Source of the DNA: Timaviella obliquedivisa GSE-PSE-MK23-08B
GTDB taxonomy: Bacteria; Cyanobacteriota; Cyanobacteriia; Elainellales; Elainellaceae
DNA: 64,000 bases
NCBI GenBank assembly: GCA_019358855.1
Contig: JAHHII010000002.1
Span: 1-64,000 of the forward strand
Direction of reading: 5' to 3'
The notes beneath the pieces are model-generated. The model searched no databases. It saw nothing but the letters and a program-made list of their open reading frames with translations, and was not told the DNA's origin. Numbering within the stretch: the first letter of the stretch is position 1; every line of letters begins with the position of its first letter. Shown in pieces: positions 36,910 through 45,609 of this stretch. A program made the position numbers and the translations under genes.

Positions 36910-37145
36910 AATCAGCAGGAGACAAAGAGGCAGAGGCTAACCTTAAAGGATGTCTGAGAAGTATCAAAGATTCTTACACTCGCCCCCCAACCCCCATTTT
37001 GGGGCGACTTCCGAGCCACTCCTTCTTCAAAGTCCCCCAAAATGGGGGATTTAGGAGGCGGATTGGATAGCAAGCTAGACTTCTCAGACAACCTCTTAAA
37101 ACAATTCAATAATCTGAGCGTTCCCCAAACTCAACTCATCGTTTT
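36910..37145. other. intergenic region with palindromic repeat
   Basis: No gene is supported. The main content is a C-rich palindromic repeat at 36981-37060, annotated separately. Confidence 0.6.
36981..37060. repeat. C-rich palindromic interspersed repeat, copy 1
   Basis: CCCCCATTTTGGGG (36991-37004) and CCCCCAAAATGGGGG (37034-37048) are inner palindromes, and the outer arms (CGCCCCCCAACCCCC and GGGGGATTTAGGAGGCG) pair across the whole unit. Repeats of this type are common in filamentous cyanobacteria (recalled). A second copy, split by a MITE, lies at 56892-57107. Confidence 0.8.
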
Positions 37146-37637
37146 TTATATCACCTGCTTTTGCTTTTCAACGTACTGCATCAGCCCTTCGCAAGCATCT
37201 AACAGCAGATCAATGACATAGTTAAACCCATCAGAACCGCCGTAATACGGATCAGGCACTTCCTGGTCATTGTACGTACCGCAAAAATCGCACATTAGTT
37301 TTACCTTGTGCCAGTACTTGCCCTGCGGGTCAAGCGCCAAAATATCCTGGTAATTGGCTTGATCCATTGCCAAAATTAAATCAAACGCCTCAAAGTCACT
37401 TTTTTGAAATTGTCTGGCACGTCCCAAAAGCGTAATGCCTCGGCGCATTGCTGCTGCTGCCATGCGGCGATCGGGCGGATTACCAATGTGATAGCTACCT
37501 GTTCCGGCAGAGTCGCATTCAATTTGGCTTTGCAGATGATTCTGCTCAACCAAATGGTTCATGATACTTTCGGCAGAAGGCGATCGGCAGATGTTGCCAA
37601 GGCAGACGAATAGAAGCTTGTAGGGCGTTTGGGTCAT
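37146..37637 (-). CDS. low-molecular-weight protein-tyrosine phosphatase
   Basis: It removes phosphate from tyrosine (and possibly arginine) in proteins. The P-loop VCLGNICRSPSAE holds nucleophile Cys12 and Arg18, and the general-acid motif is VPDPYYGG. Length 163 is typical. It is a single gene in the cytosol, divergent from the tRNA-Arg gene 38 bp away. No cognate tyrosine kinase is adjacent. Confidence 0.95.
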   Translation of the reverse strand: MTQTPYKLLFVCLGNICRSPSAESIMNHLVEQNHLQSQIECDSAGTGSYHIGNPPDRRMAAAAMRRGITLLGRARQFQKSDFEAFDLILAMDQANYQDILALDPQGKYWHKVKLMCDFCGTYNDQEVPDPYYGGSDGFNYVIDLLLDACEGLMQYVEKQKQVI

Positions 37638-37675
37638 AGTATCTTAAAAGTGCGCTATACTCTCTAAAGGTTTGA

Positions 37676-37748
37676 GGGCATGTAGCTCAGTGGATAGAGC
37701 ACCAGGTTCCGGTCCTGGGTGTCGGGGGTTCGAGTCCCTCCATGCTCG
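37676..37748 (+). tRNA. tRNA-Arg (anticodon CCG)
   Basis: A 73-nt cloverleaf: acceptor GGGCATG/CATGCTC with one G-U pair and discriminator G, D-arm with AGCTCAGTGGATAGAGC, anticodon stem CCAGG/CCTGG around TTCCGGT, and T-arm GGGGGTTCGAGTCCCTC. The anticodon CCG reads CGG arginine codons. CCA is not encoded. A TATACT -10 box lies about 20 bp upstream. Confidence 0.95.
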
Positions 37749-38014
37749 TTTTAGCTCTTAATGCCAGCCAAAGACAGAATAGCCTATGTTCTGGAATTAT
37801 TAAAACCATTGAGGTAGTACTGATCTTTTCGGGGCGATCGCCCATAATTTCCTGCTTTTTCCCTCAAAACGCGTCAAGATTAAGTGACATAGCTCACTCA
37901 ACCAAGAGAAACTTGTTAAAGAAATATGGGAAAACTGACAGCAGGATAGTCCAATTGCACAGCCACTGGCGGTGCGGGGACTCCTGCCCAGTTCTCCTCT
38001 ATCGCCTATTGGTC

Positions 38015-38191
38015 ATGCCTAAAATCAACAAAATCAACTTCCCGGTTTGGCAGTATCTAACCCAATCGTTGTTTGATGAACATTGTCCGGCAATCCTGAG
38101 TCCTCGCTTGTATTTTCACTTGTATCAAGTTCGTTATTTAGAAAAGTGCTGGAGCCGCCTTCACCGTCCAGAGGAGCGTTTTCAGAACTGA
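38015..38191 (+). CDS. small hypothetical protein (58 aa), doubtful
   Basis: The ORF starts at ATG 38015 (MPKINKINFPVWQYLTQSLF) and gives a 58-residue basic, aromatic-rich peptide with no membrane helix. I do not recognise it. It lies downstream of tRNA-Arg, where foreign DNA often enters, and may be a fragment of a larger gene. The region 37749-38014 before it is otherwise empty. No strong ribosome site is seen. Confidence 0.35.
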   Translation: MPKINKINFPVWQYLTQSLFDEHCPAILSPRLYFHLYQVRYLEKCWSRLHRPEERFQN

Positions 38192-38307
38192 GGATGTTAG
38201 CAGTTTTAATCACTATTCGTTATCGCTTATTAAAAGGAAAGGGGCATAGAATTCTATGTCCCTTTATCTTTGCCCCTTTATTTTTGAAAGCTAGGAGTTC
38301 TGAACCT

Positions 38308-39372
38308 TTAGTTAAGCTGCAAACAGTTCTGAGTGACTGATTTAGCCAGCGATCGCAACATGCTTGTTGTCGTTCCAAAATCAACGCAGGCATCTGTAAT
38401 ACTTTGCCCGTAGGTCAACTGGCTGAGGTTTTTGGGAATCGACTGCTTGCCTGCAACCAAGTGACTTTCTACCATGACTCCCATAATTGACTTGGAGCCA
38501 TTCGTTAATTGTTCAGCAATGTCTTGGAGCACAACAGGTTGGCGATTGTGATCCTTGGCGGCATTATCGTGGCTACAATCTACCATCATGCGAGGATTCA
38601 CACCCAGCTTAGTTAGCTCATTGACTGCCTTTTGCACATGGTCGGCACCGTAATTAGGGCCTTGCTTGCCGCCTCGTAAAACCAGGTGACAGTCGGGGTT
38701 GCCCGTTGTGGTGACAATGCTGGCAAGTCCATCGGTGTTGATGCCTAAGAAGCTATGGGATTGGCTGGCGCTCAGCATGGCGTTGGTAGCGGCGCTGATA
38801 GCACCATCGGTGTTATTTTTAAAGCCGATCGGCATAGACAGCCCAGAAGCCATTTCCCGATGGGTTTGGCTTTCGGTCGTCCGAGCGCCGATCGCCGTCC
38901 AAGCAATCATATCGGCAAGGTATTGCGCGGTAATCGGGTCGAGCATTTCGGTAGCAGCAGGTAAGCCCAGGTCTGCTAAGCCAATTAGAAGCTGCCGCGC
39001 CAGACGTAGACCTGTGTTGATGTCGTAGCTATCGTCTAGGTGAGGATCATTGATTAGCCCTTTCCAGCCTACGGTCGTGCGGGGCTTCTCAAAATAAACT
39101 CGCATAACAATTTCGAGATCGTCTTCTAATTCTTTGCGGAGCGCGATCAGCTTTTCGCCATATTCATAGGCAGCGTTAATGTCGTGAACCGAGCAAGGCC
39201 CCACAATCACCAACAGGCGATGGTCTTCGTTTTGGAGGATGTTGCGAATGCGATCGCGGGTTTGGGTCACCAGTGCCGCTGCCGTCTCGGTAATGGGGAA
39301 TTCGCTATGGAGAGTTGCTGGACTAATCAGCGGGCGGGTTTCTACCACATGGAGATCAAAAGTCTTATGCAT
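38308..39372 (-). CDS. aroG: 3-deoxy-7-phosphoheptulonate (DAHP) synthase, class I
   Basis: This is the first step of the shikimate pathway, joining PEP and erythrose-4-phosphate. The type I AroG/AroF-like sequence has LLVIVGPCSVHD near residue 54, MRVYFEKPRTTVGWKGLINDP near 91, GARTTESQTHRE near 164 and the HLVLRGGKQGPNY and DCSHDNAAKDH blocks. Length 354 is standard. Feedback specificity (Tyr, Phe or Trp) cannot be read from the sequence. It stands alone. Confidence 0.95.
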   Translation of the reverse strand: MHKTFDLHVVETRPLISPATLHSEFPITETAAALVTQTRDRIRNILQNEDHRLLVIVGPCSVHDINAAYEYGEKLIALRKELEDDLEIVMRVYFEKPRTTVGWKGLINDPHLDDSYDINTGLRLARQLLIGLADLGLPAATEMLDPITAQYLADMIAWTAIGARTTESQTHREMASGLSMPIGFKNNTDGAISAATNAMLSASQSHSFLGINTDGLASIVTTTGNPDCHLVLRGGKQGPNYGADHVQKAVNELTKLGVNPRMMVDCSHDNAAKDHNRQPVVLQDIAEQLTNGSKSIMGVMVESHLVAGKQSIPKNLSQLTYGQSITDACVDFGTTTSMLRSLAKSVTQNCLQLN

Positions 39373-39496
39373 GATTGGGGTTCAGTCAGTTCATTTCTCG
39401 TCGCTCAACCTCAGACATTGTACTCAAAAGTACTGAGGGTTAGTTTTTTTGTTTACTGAGGTTTACCGTCCCAGACGGTTTACCGATTGAGGCTGC

Positions 39497-40156
39497 TTAC
39501 CGATTTAGAAAGTCATGAGCTTGCTGGGCTACGGCTTCCACTTCATCATGAGATAGGCTTTCTAGGGCTGTCCGAATTTCTGGGCGATCGAAGTGTCCTA
39601 AGGCTTGGGCGGTGCGGTGACGGACTTGCCAATCAGGGTCAGTGACTAAGGGTAGGAGCAGAGGGATGGCGCGATCGTCACCCAGTTCGCCTAAAGAGCC
39701 GATCGCAGCGGCTTTAACTAATTCTGTTCCAGAGTGAAGCGCAGTTTCTAGAAGCTCAAACGCTCTGGTGTCGCCCAGTTCTCCTAAGGCAGCAATAATA
39801 CTGAACCTAACTAGCCACTCAGAACTACGGTGGTAAAGGTTTTGCAAGTCTTCAAAGGCAGCAGTTAGTTGCAATCCTCCTAGAGCATCTGCGGCAGCGG
39901 CTTGAACATCGGGTTCAGGGTCTTCGAGGAGGCAGCGCCGCAATATATCTAAAGCCAATGTGAGGTTCTGCTTGCCCAAGGTTGATACTTGGCTGACAGC
40001 AGCATAGCGAACTCGGACGTTTTTATCAGCGATCGCGGGTTGAATCATGGCGAATGCCAACTCTGGATCAAGCGTCCGCAGTTGATTAATCCCGCTTAAT
40101 CGTTTGCCAAAATCTTCTGAACTTAACAACTCTTGAACGGCTTCGGGGGTTGTCAT
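39497..40156 (-). CDS. nblB: HEAT-repeat protein, NblB-like
   Basis: The 219-residue protein consists of about six HEAT/PBS-lyase repeats (for example VRVRYAAVSQVSTLG, DVQAAAADALGGL, LVRFSIIAALGELGD, LVKAAAIGSLGELGD, WQVRHRTAQALGHF). Its size and pattern match NblB, a phycobilin-lyase-related protein needed for phycobilisome breakdown under starvation. It has no catalytic motif; NblB probably interacts with bilins or phycobiliproteins. Assignment as NblB rests on length and resemblance, since related HEAT proteins (CpcE/F-like) occur elsewhere. It is a single gene on the minus strand. Confidence 0.75.
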   Translation of the reverse strand: MTTPEAVQELLSSEDFGKRLSGINQLRTLDPELAFAMIQPAIADKNVRVRYAAVSQVSTLGKQNLTLALDILRRCLLEDPEPDVQAAAADALGGLQLTAAFEDLQNLYHRSSEWLVRFSIIAALGELGDTRAFELLETALHSGTELVKAAAIGSLGELGDDRAIPLLLPLVTDPDWQVRHRTAQALGHFDRPEIRTALESLSHDEVEAVAQQAHDFLNR

Positions 40157-40242
40157 GGGTTGCTCTCTTAATATTTTTATTCGCTGTATGCTTTTTTAAC
40201 CAGCTGCTTTTAGCCAGTCGCTTTTTATAGGGGTGGCAGCTT

Positions 40243-40707
40243 TTATTGCTTAGCTGCCATGAATCGAATGATGTCGCCTCGGGTCAAAATCCCAATCACT
40301 TTGCCATTGGCATCAACAACGGGTAGACGATGTATTTTGTGCTCATGCATCATCTGAGCCGCATCTCGAACAGCGCGATCGGGCTTAATGGTCACAATGT
40401 CCTTCCCCGTCATGACTTCTCCCACAGTTTGCCCCAGCGCCTTATGGAGTTCGCGTTCGTGTTTGGCAGGGTTTTCCAAATAAATGACGCTATCGAGCAG
40501 CATAAAATAAGGTGCCTGGGTGACTCCTGTTTCTTGCCACATCAAATCAGTTTCGGAGATGACTCCGACTAACTTCCCAACGGCATTGATCACGGGTAGA
40601 CCGCTAATACGTTTTTCAGCCAAAATTTTGATGGCTTCATTGAGCGGGGTTTCAGGACTAACCACGATAGGATCGGGTGTCATGATGTCGGCAACGGTTT
40701 GAGACAT
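40243..40707 (-). CDS. paired-CBS-domain protein
   Basis: Two CBS motifs form a Bateman module: residues 2-60 (VADIMTPDPIVVSPETPL, then EKRISGLPVINAVGKLVGVISETDL) and 90-150 (VGEVMTGKDIVTIKPDRAV, then IHRLPVVDANGKVIGILTRGDI). Such modules bind adenine nucleotides and sense energy state. No effector domain is fused (154 residues), so it acts as a regulatory partner of an unknown protein. Confidence 0.93.
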   Translation of the reverse strand: MSQTVADIMTPDPIVVSPETPLNEAIKILAEKRISGLPVINAVGKLVGVISETDLMWQETGVTQAPYFMLLDSVIYLENPAKHERELHKALGQTVGEVMTGKDIVTIKPDRAVRDAAQMMHEHKIHRLPVVDANGKVIGILTRGDIIRFMAAKQ

Positions 40708-40975
40708 GAGGGTTACAGGGGAAAACGATCGGGTATCTGAGTATGAAGTGAGGCTGAGATCTAGGGATCAGTCTCTATTTCTATATTTTAGAGAATGTGG
40801 GCACTAAAAAGTTTTGCGTTTTGTTCAGTTGAATGAGGTGATCCACCGTTGTTTGTTTCGTCCTACGCTTTCTTTCGGGCGCATGGGTAGGAAGCGTGTT
40901 GAGGGGCGCACAAAAAAACCTAGACTTTCAGCTACAATCGTTAGCGTCTCAAATCCATCATCACAAGAGAAACCG

Positions 40976-41488
40976 ATGAGTAATCTTCTCCGTAATATTT
41001 TGGCGGGTGCAGGTATCGCTACCGTTGGGGCGATCGGCACCAAAGTTGCTGTCGATTATTTTAAGAACAAAGGTGAAGAAGCTACACCCGATGAGGCTCA
41101 GGGTGATCAAGCCCCCGCTTCTGCTGAAGAAGTTAGCTATGCCAAGGTAGAAGATGCTTCTCTACAGAAATTCCTAGATGTGAGCTTTGGCGATCCAGGG
41201 CGCTATGTTCCTGTGCGACCCGCTAAAGTATTTGACTATCAAAGCAAGCAGTACATGGTTGTCTGGGCTAAAGATACCGAAAAGAACAAAAACCAAATGA
41301 TGGCGTTTACCTACACGCCTGAAGGTCGCAAAATGATTGCCAGTGTGGGATACACCAATCAAACCACTGACTACAACCTCAACTTGGCAGGGACTCCCTT
41401 TGCTGTGGAAGTGGGCAGTCAAAAATTGGCTTCAGGACAAGGCGAAACTGAAGGAACGGGCGATGTTGACTTTGTGTTAAGCACTTAG
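40976..41488 (+). CDS. conserved hypothetical protein
   Basis: Function unknown. From ATG 40976 (MSNLLRNILAGAGIATVGAIG), after CAAGAGAAACC, it is 170 residues: a short hydrophobic N-terminal segment (about 5-28), an acidic Ala/Glu-rich linker, and a globular domain with PGRYVPVRPAKVFDYQSKQYMVVWAKD and YTNQTTDYNLNLAGTPFAVEV. An upstream frame from 40814 reads basic and unlike a real N-terminus. It may be a membrane-anchored or export-related protein. Its last codons form the first unit of a 14-bp tandem repeat that continues past the stop. Confidence 0.7.
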   Translation: MSNLLRNILAGAGIATVGAIGTKVAVDYFKNKGEEATPDEAQGDQAPASAEEVSYAKVEDASLQKFLDVSFGDPGRYVPVRPAKVFDYQSKQYMVVWAKDTEKNKNQMMAFTYTPEGRKMIASVGYTNQTTDYNLNLAGTPFAVEVGSQKLASGQGETEGTGDVDFVLST

Positions 41489-41529
41489 TGTTAAGCACTT
41501 AGTGTTAAGCGCTTAGTGTTAAGAACTTA
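41474..41529. repeat. 14-bp tandem repeat, four copies
   Basis: GTGTTAAGCACTTA occurs at 41474 and 41488, with single changes at 41502 (AAGCGC) and 41516 (AAGAAC). The first unit overlaps the last codons and stop of the preceding gene. Confidence 0.9.
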
Positions 41530-41558
41530 AATTTGGCTTAGGTTTAATTTCAACTTAG

Positions 41559-41587
41559 GAGCCTCTAGGATCTCGGAGGCTCTTTTT
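41559..41587 (+). terminator. intrinsic terminator
   Basis: GAGCCTC (41559-41565) pairs with GAGGCTC (41576-41582) and is followed by TTTTT. It is placed to end transcription of the hypothetical gene before the converging crr6 gene. Confidence 0.85.
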
Positions 41588-41601
41588 CATCTTAACTACT
41601 G

Positions 41602-42075
41602 TTAGATTCCGACCAGTTCAAAAAAGCCATCATCTAGCTCATAGCCCAACATTTGGGTCATAAATTTAAGCTTAGTGCGGCTCGTAATATTGTGTTGTTG
41701 CATCCAGTTGGCTAAGACAAAGACTTTATGCATCATGAAAATTTCTAGCGCTTCGGGGTTGAACTGAATGCCCTCAGAGGGGCTGAACTGGTGGGGCACC
41801 AGCATGGCAACGTAGCGAGCTAGTTCTCCGCCTTCCCAGTCTAAAACGTAGGGAAGCCAGGGATATTGGGCATCCAGGCGAATGAACCAGAGACGAACTT
41901 CAGGGATCTCGGAGAGTTCGCGGGGATCGTTGGGTTCGCGGGGGAGAGCGATCGCAAAGCTAATCTTGGGGTCTTGGGTAGCACCGTCTGGCAGTAAGGG
42001 CTCGATAATGGCTTGGGCAGGGGCAAGATCGAGGTTTTCGAGGTGAGAAGCAGTGAGGGTGATGGTCGTTGGCAT
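41602..42075 (-). CDS. crr6: CRR6-like NDH-1 assembly factor (DUF1817)
   Basis: The 157-residue protein resembles cyanobacterial and plastid CRR6, which helps mature the NdhI subunit of NDH-1. Characteristic stretches include EVRLWFIRLDAQYPWLPYVLDW near residue 60 and RYVAMLVPHQFSP near 88, and an N-terminal half rich in acidic residues. There is no membrane segment, in line with a stromal/cytosolic role. Identification is by recalled family resemblance and length. It is divergent from rplI. Confidence 0.8.
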   Translation of the reverse strand: MPTTITLTASHLENLDLAPAQAIIEPLLPDGATQDPKISFAIALPREPNDPRELSEIPEVRLWFIRLDAQYPWLPYVLDWEGGELARYVAMLVPHQFSPSEGIQFNPEALEIFMMHKVFVLANWMQQHNITSRTKLKFMTQMLGYELDDGFFELVGI

Positions 42076-42202
42076 GGCGATGGAAATATCGTAGAAAGAC
42101 GTTTGGTAGAATCTCTAGATAGGGGATTGCGATCGCCCCATCCGTTTCGCTACTATACTAGACTGTGTGAAAAATCAAGGGACATAGCGTAAGGTAAGGT
42201 TC

Positions 42203-42664
42203 ATGGCGAAGAAGCGGACTCAGTTAGTTCTCAGTAAAGATGTTAGTAAGCTTGGCAATTCGGGTGACTTGGTAGAAGTGGCTCAAGGCTATGCTCGCAA
42301 CTTCCTCATGCCTCAAGGGCTGGCAGTGCGGGTGACTCCAGGCATTTTGAAGCAGGTTGAGCGCAGACGCGAAATAGAGCGGGTTAGGCTTTTGGAACTT
42401 AAAAAAGTTGCTGAAGCTCAAAAGGCAACCCTCGAAAAATCAGGTCAGTTCTCAATTGAGAAGCAAGTGGGCGAAAATGACGCTATTTTTGGAACCGTGA
42501 CGAATCAAGAAGTTTCGGATGTGATTAAAGCTGTCACAGGTCTAGAAATCGATCGCCGGGGCATTACAGTTCCCGAAATTCATAGCGTGGGGACTTATCG
42601 GATTGAGCTTAAGCTGCATCCTGAAATCAGCGCTACGATTGAGATTCAGGTGGTTTCTAACTAA
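42203..42664 (+). CDS. rplI: 50S ribosomal protein L9
   Basis: It is a structural protein of the large ribosomal subunit that binds 23S rRNA. The N-terminal domain ([34 protein letters not shown] in pattern; residues 7-42), the long connecting helix ([23 protein letters not shown]) and the C-terminal domain ([18 protein letters not shown]) are all present. Length 153 is typical. dnaB follows after a terminator, a gene order common in bacteria. Confidence 0.97.
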   Translation: MAKKRTQLVLSKDVSKLGNSGDLVEVAQGYARNFLMPQGLAVRVTPGILKQVERRREIERVRLLELKKVAEAQKATLEKSGQFSIEKQVGENDAIFGTVTNQEVSDVIKAVTGLEIDRRGITVPEIHSVGTYRIELKLHPEISATIEIQVVSN

Positions 42665-42695
42665 ACTTTCAGCCGAGGTTTCAACCTTGTTTTAG

Positions 42696-42728
42696 CACCC
42701 TGACCTCTTTCAGAAGTCGGGGTGTTTT
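42696..42728 (+). terminator. intrinsic terminator after rplI
   Basis: CACCCTGAC pairs with GTCGGGGTG (one wobble), followed by TTTT. It separates rplI from dnaB, so dnaB likely has its own promoter in 42729-42848. Confidence 0.8.
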
Positions 42729-42848
42729 AAGGTGAGGTATGATGCTGACCTAGCATTACGTTGTGTAACGGAGTAGGGAGAGACGCAGGAAGTAAGCAAG
42801 TTACAATACTCGGACTGCCGATCCTTCATTCTTTACTTTTTCACTCCA

Positions 42849-44201
42849 ATGGTTCAAGAACTCAGCTTCCAGGGTTACAGCGATCGCATCCCGCCCCAAA
42901 ACGTCGATGCCGAGGAAGCGATCCTGGGCGGCATTTTACTTGACCCAGAGGCGATCGGTCGAGTTACGGAGCTATTACGTCCTGAGGCGTTCTACACAAG
43001 CGCTCACCAAGAAATTTATAAGGCGGCGATCGCGCTTCAAGCTCAGGGTAGACCCACTGACCTGATGAGCATTACAAGCTGGCTGAGCGATCGGGGCATT
43101 CTTGACAAAATTGGTGGGCAGGGACGTTTGGCGCAATTGGTCGATCGCACCATTAGCGCTGTCAACATTGACCAATACGCCCAGCTTGTTACTGAAAAAT
43201 ACACTCGTCGTAAGCTGATTCAAGCCGGGACAGAAATTGTCCAGCTGGGCTACGACACAAATTCTTCCCTTGAGAAAGTTCTAGATCAATCGGAGCAAAA
43301 AGTATTTAGTCTGGCTCAAGATCGAGGAAATCGGGGGCTGGCTGCTACTGCCGATATTTTGACCTCCACTTTCTCGGATATTGAAAGTCGCTCGTTGGGA
43401 TTGGTGCTGCCTGGAATTTCCTGCGGGTTTTATGATCTGGATGCGATGACTCAGGGATTTCAGCGATCGGACTTGATTATTGCAGCGGCGCGTCCGGCAA
43501 TGGGAAAGACATCATTCGTTTTGAACATCGCTCGGAACATTGCCGCTTTCCACAAAATCCCGATCGCTGTTTTTAGTTTGGAAATGTCTAAAGAACAGTT
43601 AGTTTACCGCTTATTATCCAGTGAAGCACAGGTGGAAAGCGGACGGCTGCGCGCAGGCAGAATTAGCCAAACCGAGTGGGAGCCACTAGGTCATGCCATC
43701 AGCGTCTTATCTCAACTGCCTTTATTTATCGATGATACGCCCAACATTACCGTCTCAGAAATGCGCTCTAAGGCACGGCGATTGCAAGCCGAAAATGGCG
43801 GAGCGTTGGGGCTGATTATGATTGATTACTTGCAGTTGATGGAAGGCGGCGGCGATAACCGGGTGCAAGAATTGTCAAAAATTACGCGATCGCTGAAAGG
43901 GCTTGCCCGCGAATTAAACGTGCCTATCATTGCCCTCTCTCAGCTTAGCCGAGGCGTAGAATCTCGCACCAACAAGCGCCCCATGATGTCAGACCTGAGA
44001 GAAAGTGGCTCAATTGAGCAAGACGCAGACCTGATTATCATGCTGTATCGGGATGAATACTATAACGAAGATACGCCCGATCGCGGCATTGCCGAAGTGA
44101 TTATTACGAAACATCGAAACGGTCCGGTTGGAACAGTCAAAGTTCTATTCGAGCCACAGTTTACGCGATTCCGCAACTTAGCCTCTCCTAACCGCCCCTA
44201 A
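42849..44201 (+). CDS. dnaB: replicative DNA helicase DnaB
   Basis: The hexameric helicase that unwinds DNA at the replication fork. The N-terminal domain begins DRIPPQNVDAEEAILGGILLDP; the RecA-like domain has Walker A AARPAMGKTSFVLNIA, the FSLEMSKEQL block, Walker B LIMIDYLQLM and the SQLSRGVESR and ESGSIEQDADLI motifs. Length is 450 with no intein, worth noting because cyanobacterial DnaB often carries one. Confidence 0.97.
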   Translation: MVQELSFQGYSDRIPPQNVDAEEAILGGILLDPEAIGRVTELLRPEAFYTSAHQEIYKAAIALQAQGRPTDLMSITSWLSDRGILDKIGGQGRLAQLVDRTISAVNIDQYAQLVTEKYTRRKLIQAGTEIVQLGYDTNSSLEKVLDQSEQKVFSLAQDRGNRGLAATADILTSTFSDIESRSLGLVLPGISCGFYDLDAMTQGFQRSDLIIAAARPAMGKTSFVLNIARNIAAFHKIPIAVFSLEMSKEQLVYRLLSSEAQVESGRLRAGRISQTEWEPLGHAISVLSQLPLFIDDTPNITVSEMRSKARRLQAENGGALGLIMIDYLQLMEGGGDNRVQELSKITRSLKGLARELNVPIIALSQLSRGVESRTNKRPMMSDLRESGSIEQDADLIIMLYRDEYYNEDTPDRGIAEVIITKHRNGPVGTVKVLFEPQFTRFRNLASPNRP

Positions 44202-44214
44202 TTAAAACCTGAGC

Positions 44215-44529
44215 TTAAAACGGTTTGACGCGGTGCGCTGTGGGCACCGATAGAGCATCAGAAACATAGCAAACACCACCATACTTATCAAGAATTGGCT
44301 TAACGGCATCCACAATCAGCTGCATCTTTTCTTCAGGGCAGAACGAGATGATGTAAGAGTTGCCTAACATGGTCACGGGTAAATCATCATCGACGCTACC
44401 CCACTGGCTTTTACCAGCCACATCTCGAATAAGGGTATAGCCTGGAGCGCCTGCTTTTTCCATGCGCTCTAAAATGCGACTGGTTTCATGGGAACTGGCA
44501 ATAATTTCGATTCGTTTAACAGGTTGCAT
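44215..44529 (-). CDS. sbtB: PII-like protein SbtB
   Basis: A small (104 residues) PII-like regulator that binds adenine nucleotides and the SbtA bicarbonate transporter. The fold starts VKRIEIIASSHETSRILERMEKAG, with a T-loop-like stretch (RDVAGKSQWGSVDDDLPVTMLG) and IISFCPEEKMQLIVDAVKPIL. The C-terminus ends CYVSDALSVPTAHRVKPF and lacks the CGPxGC R-loop motif of Synechocystis SbtB. sbtA lies immediately upstream with a 3-bp gap. Confidence 0.92.
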   Translation of the reverse strand: MQPVKRIEIIASSHETSRILERMEKAGAPGYTLIRDVAGKSQWGSVDDDLPVTMLGNSYIISFCPEEKMQLIVDAVKPILDKYGGVCYVSDALSVPTAHRVKPF

Positions 44530-44532
44530 AGT

Positions 44533-45501
44533 CTATCTCCAGAGCAAGTTGATACACGATAGGTATAATGGAATGCCGATAATAATATTGAACGGAAAAG
44601 TGATGGCAAGGGCACTCGTTACATAGAGGCTGGGGTTAGCCTCTGGAACTGTCATTCGCATTGCGGCTGGAACGGCAATGTAAGAAGCACTGGCACACAA
44701 AACTGCAAACAGCAGTGCATCGCCTTTGTTCATACCTAACATCATTGCTAACAATACTCCAACCACAGCATTAAGCAGTGGAATTAGAACAGCAAACGAA
44801 ATTAAAAACGTACCTGATTTTCCTAAGTCTTTGATTCTTCTGGCTGCTACCAAGCCCATGTCGAGCAAGAAAAAGGTTAAGACTCCGTAAAAAATATCGT
44901 AGGCGAATGGTTTCAAGACTTCTTGACCATGCTCACCTGTTAATACGCCAATTACTAAACTGCCTACTAACAAAAACACTGAACTATTGAGAAACGCTTC
45001 TCGTAAAACCTCCGACCAAGACACCTCGCCTTTGTTACGATCGCTCAATAGATTAACCAAAATCAATCCGACAATAATCGCAGGCGATTCCATTAGCGCT
45101 AAGGCAGCAACCATGTAGCCATCGAACGGAATGTTGAGTCCGTCTAGAAAAGAACTAGCGGTGATGAAAGTGACTGCGCTAATGGAACCATAAGTTGAGG
45201 CGATCGCCGCTGCATTGTAGGTGTCAAATTTTATTTTGAGGATGAAGAAGGTATAGAGCGGTACCACGCAAGCCATCAGAATAGATGCCAAAATGGTTAA
45301 AAATACGGTTTGGCTGAGTCCGCTTTTGGCTAGCTCAACCCCTCCCTTGAAGCCAATGGCAAATAGCAAATAGAGGGAAAATAACTTGGGTAACGGCTGC
45401 GGAATTTCTAAATCTGATTTTACGGCTACCGCCAGCATTCCTAAAAAGAAAAATAAAATGGGCGGACTTAAAAAATTCGACAAAATCAGATTGATATCCA
45501 T
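44533..45501 (-). CDS. sbtA: sodium-dependent bicarbonate transporter SbtA (short form)
   Basis: A polytopic membrane protein for high-affinity Na+/HCO3- uptake in the carbon-concentrating mechanism. It begins MDINLILSNFLSPPILFFFLGMLA and shows the SbtA pattern of ten helices with two inverted halves, including KFDTYNAAAIASTYGSISAVTF and ASASYIAVPAAMRM. At 322 residues it is shorter than the classic 374-residue protein, as in some paralogues. It is co-transcribed with sbtB. Transport direction and affinity are not readable from sequence. Confidence 0.93.
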   Translation of the reverse strand: MDINLILSNFLSPPILFFFLGMLAVAVKSDLEIPQPLPKLFSLYLLFAIGFKGGVELAKSGLSQTVFLTILASILMACVVPLYTFFILKIKFDTYNAAAIASTYGSISAVTFITASSFLDGLNIPFDGYMVAALALMESPAIIVGLILVNLLSDRNKGEVSWSEVLREAFLNSSVFLLVGSLVIGVLTGEHGQEVLKPFAYDIFYGVLTFFLLDMGLVAARRIKDLGKSGTFLISFAVLIPLLNAVVGVLLAMMLGMNKGDALLFAVLCASASYIAVPAAMRMTVPEANPSLYVTSALAITFPFNIIIGIPLYLSCINLLWR

Positions 45502-45609
45502 TCAAGCCTTTCTCCGGTTGGGTAGGGGATCAAGTTAACGATTTATTTGTATATGATCTAATGTACGCCAATATGGACGACCTGCACGGGCACGCTGCTG
45601 CTGCTAATG

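Noticed and set aside
36981-37060. Terminator for the phosphatase gene
   Set aside because: The palindrome recurs elsewhere (56892) with the same internal parts and lacks a T-run, so it is an interspersed repeat, although it might also act as a terminator.
37742-38014. N-terminal part of the long frame downstream of tRNA-Arg as coding
   Set aside because: It begins inside the tRNA 3' end and reads like non-coding sequence; only the last 58 codons have a plausible start.
40814-40975. Upstream extension of the hypothetical protein at 40976
   Set aside because: The extension is basic and unlike a membrane-anchor N-terminus, and the internal ATG is followed directly by a typical hydrophobic anchor.
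42849-44201. Intein in dnaB
   Set aside because: The coding sequence is continuous with normal family length.
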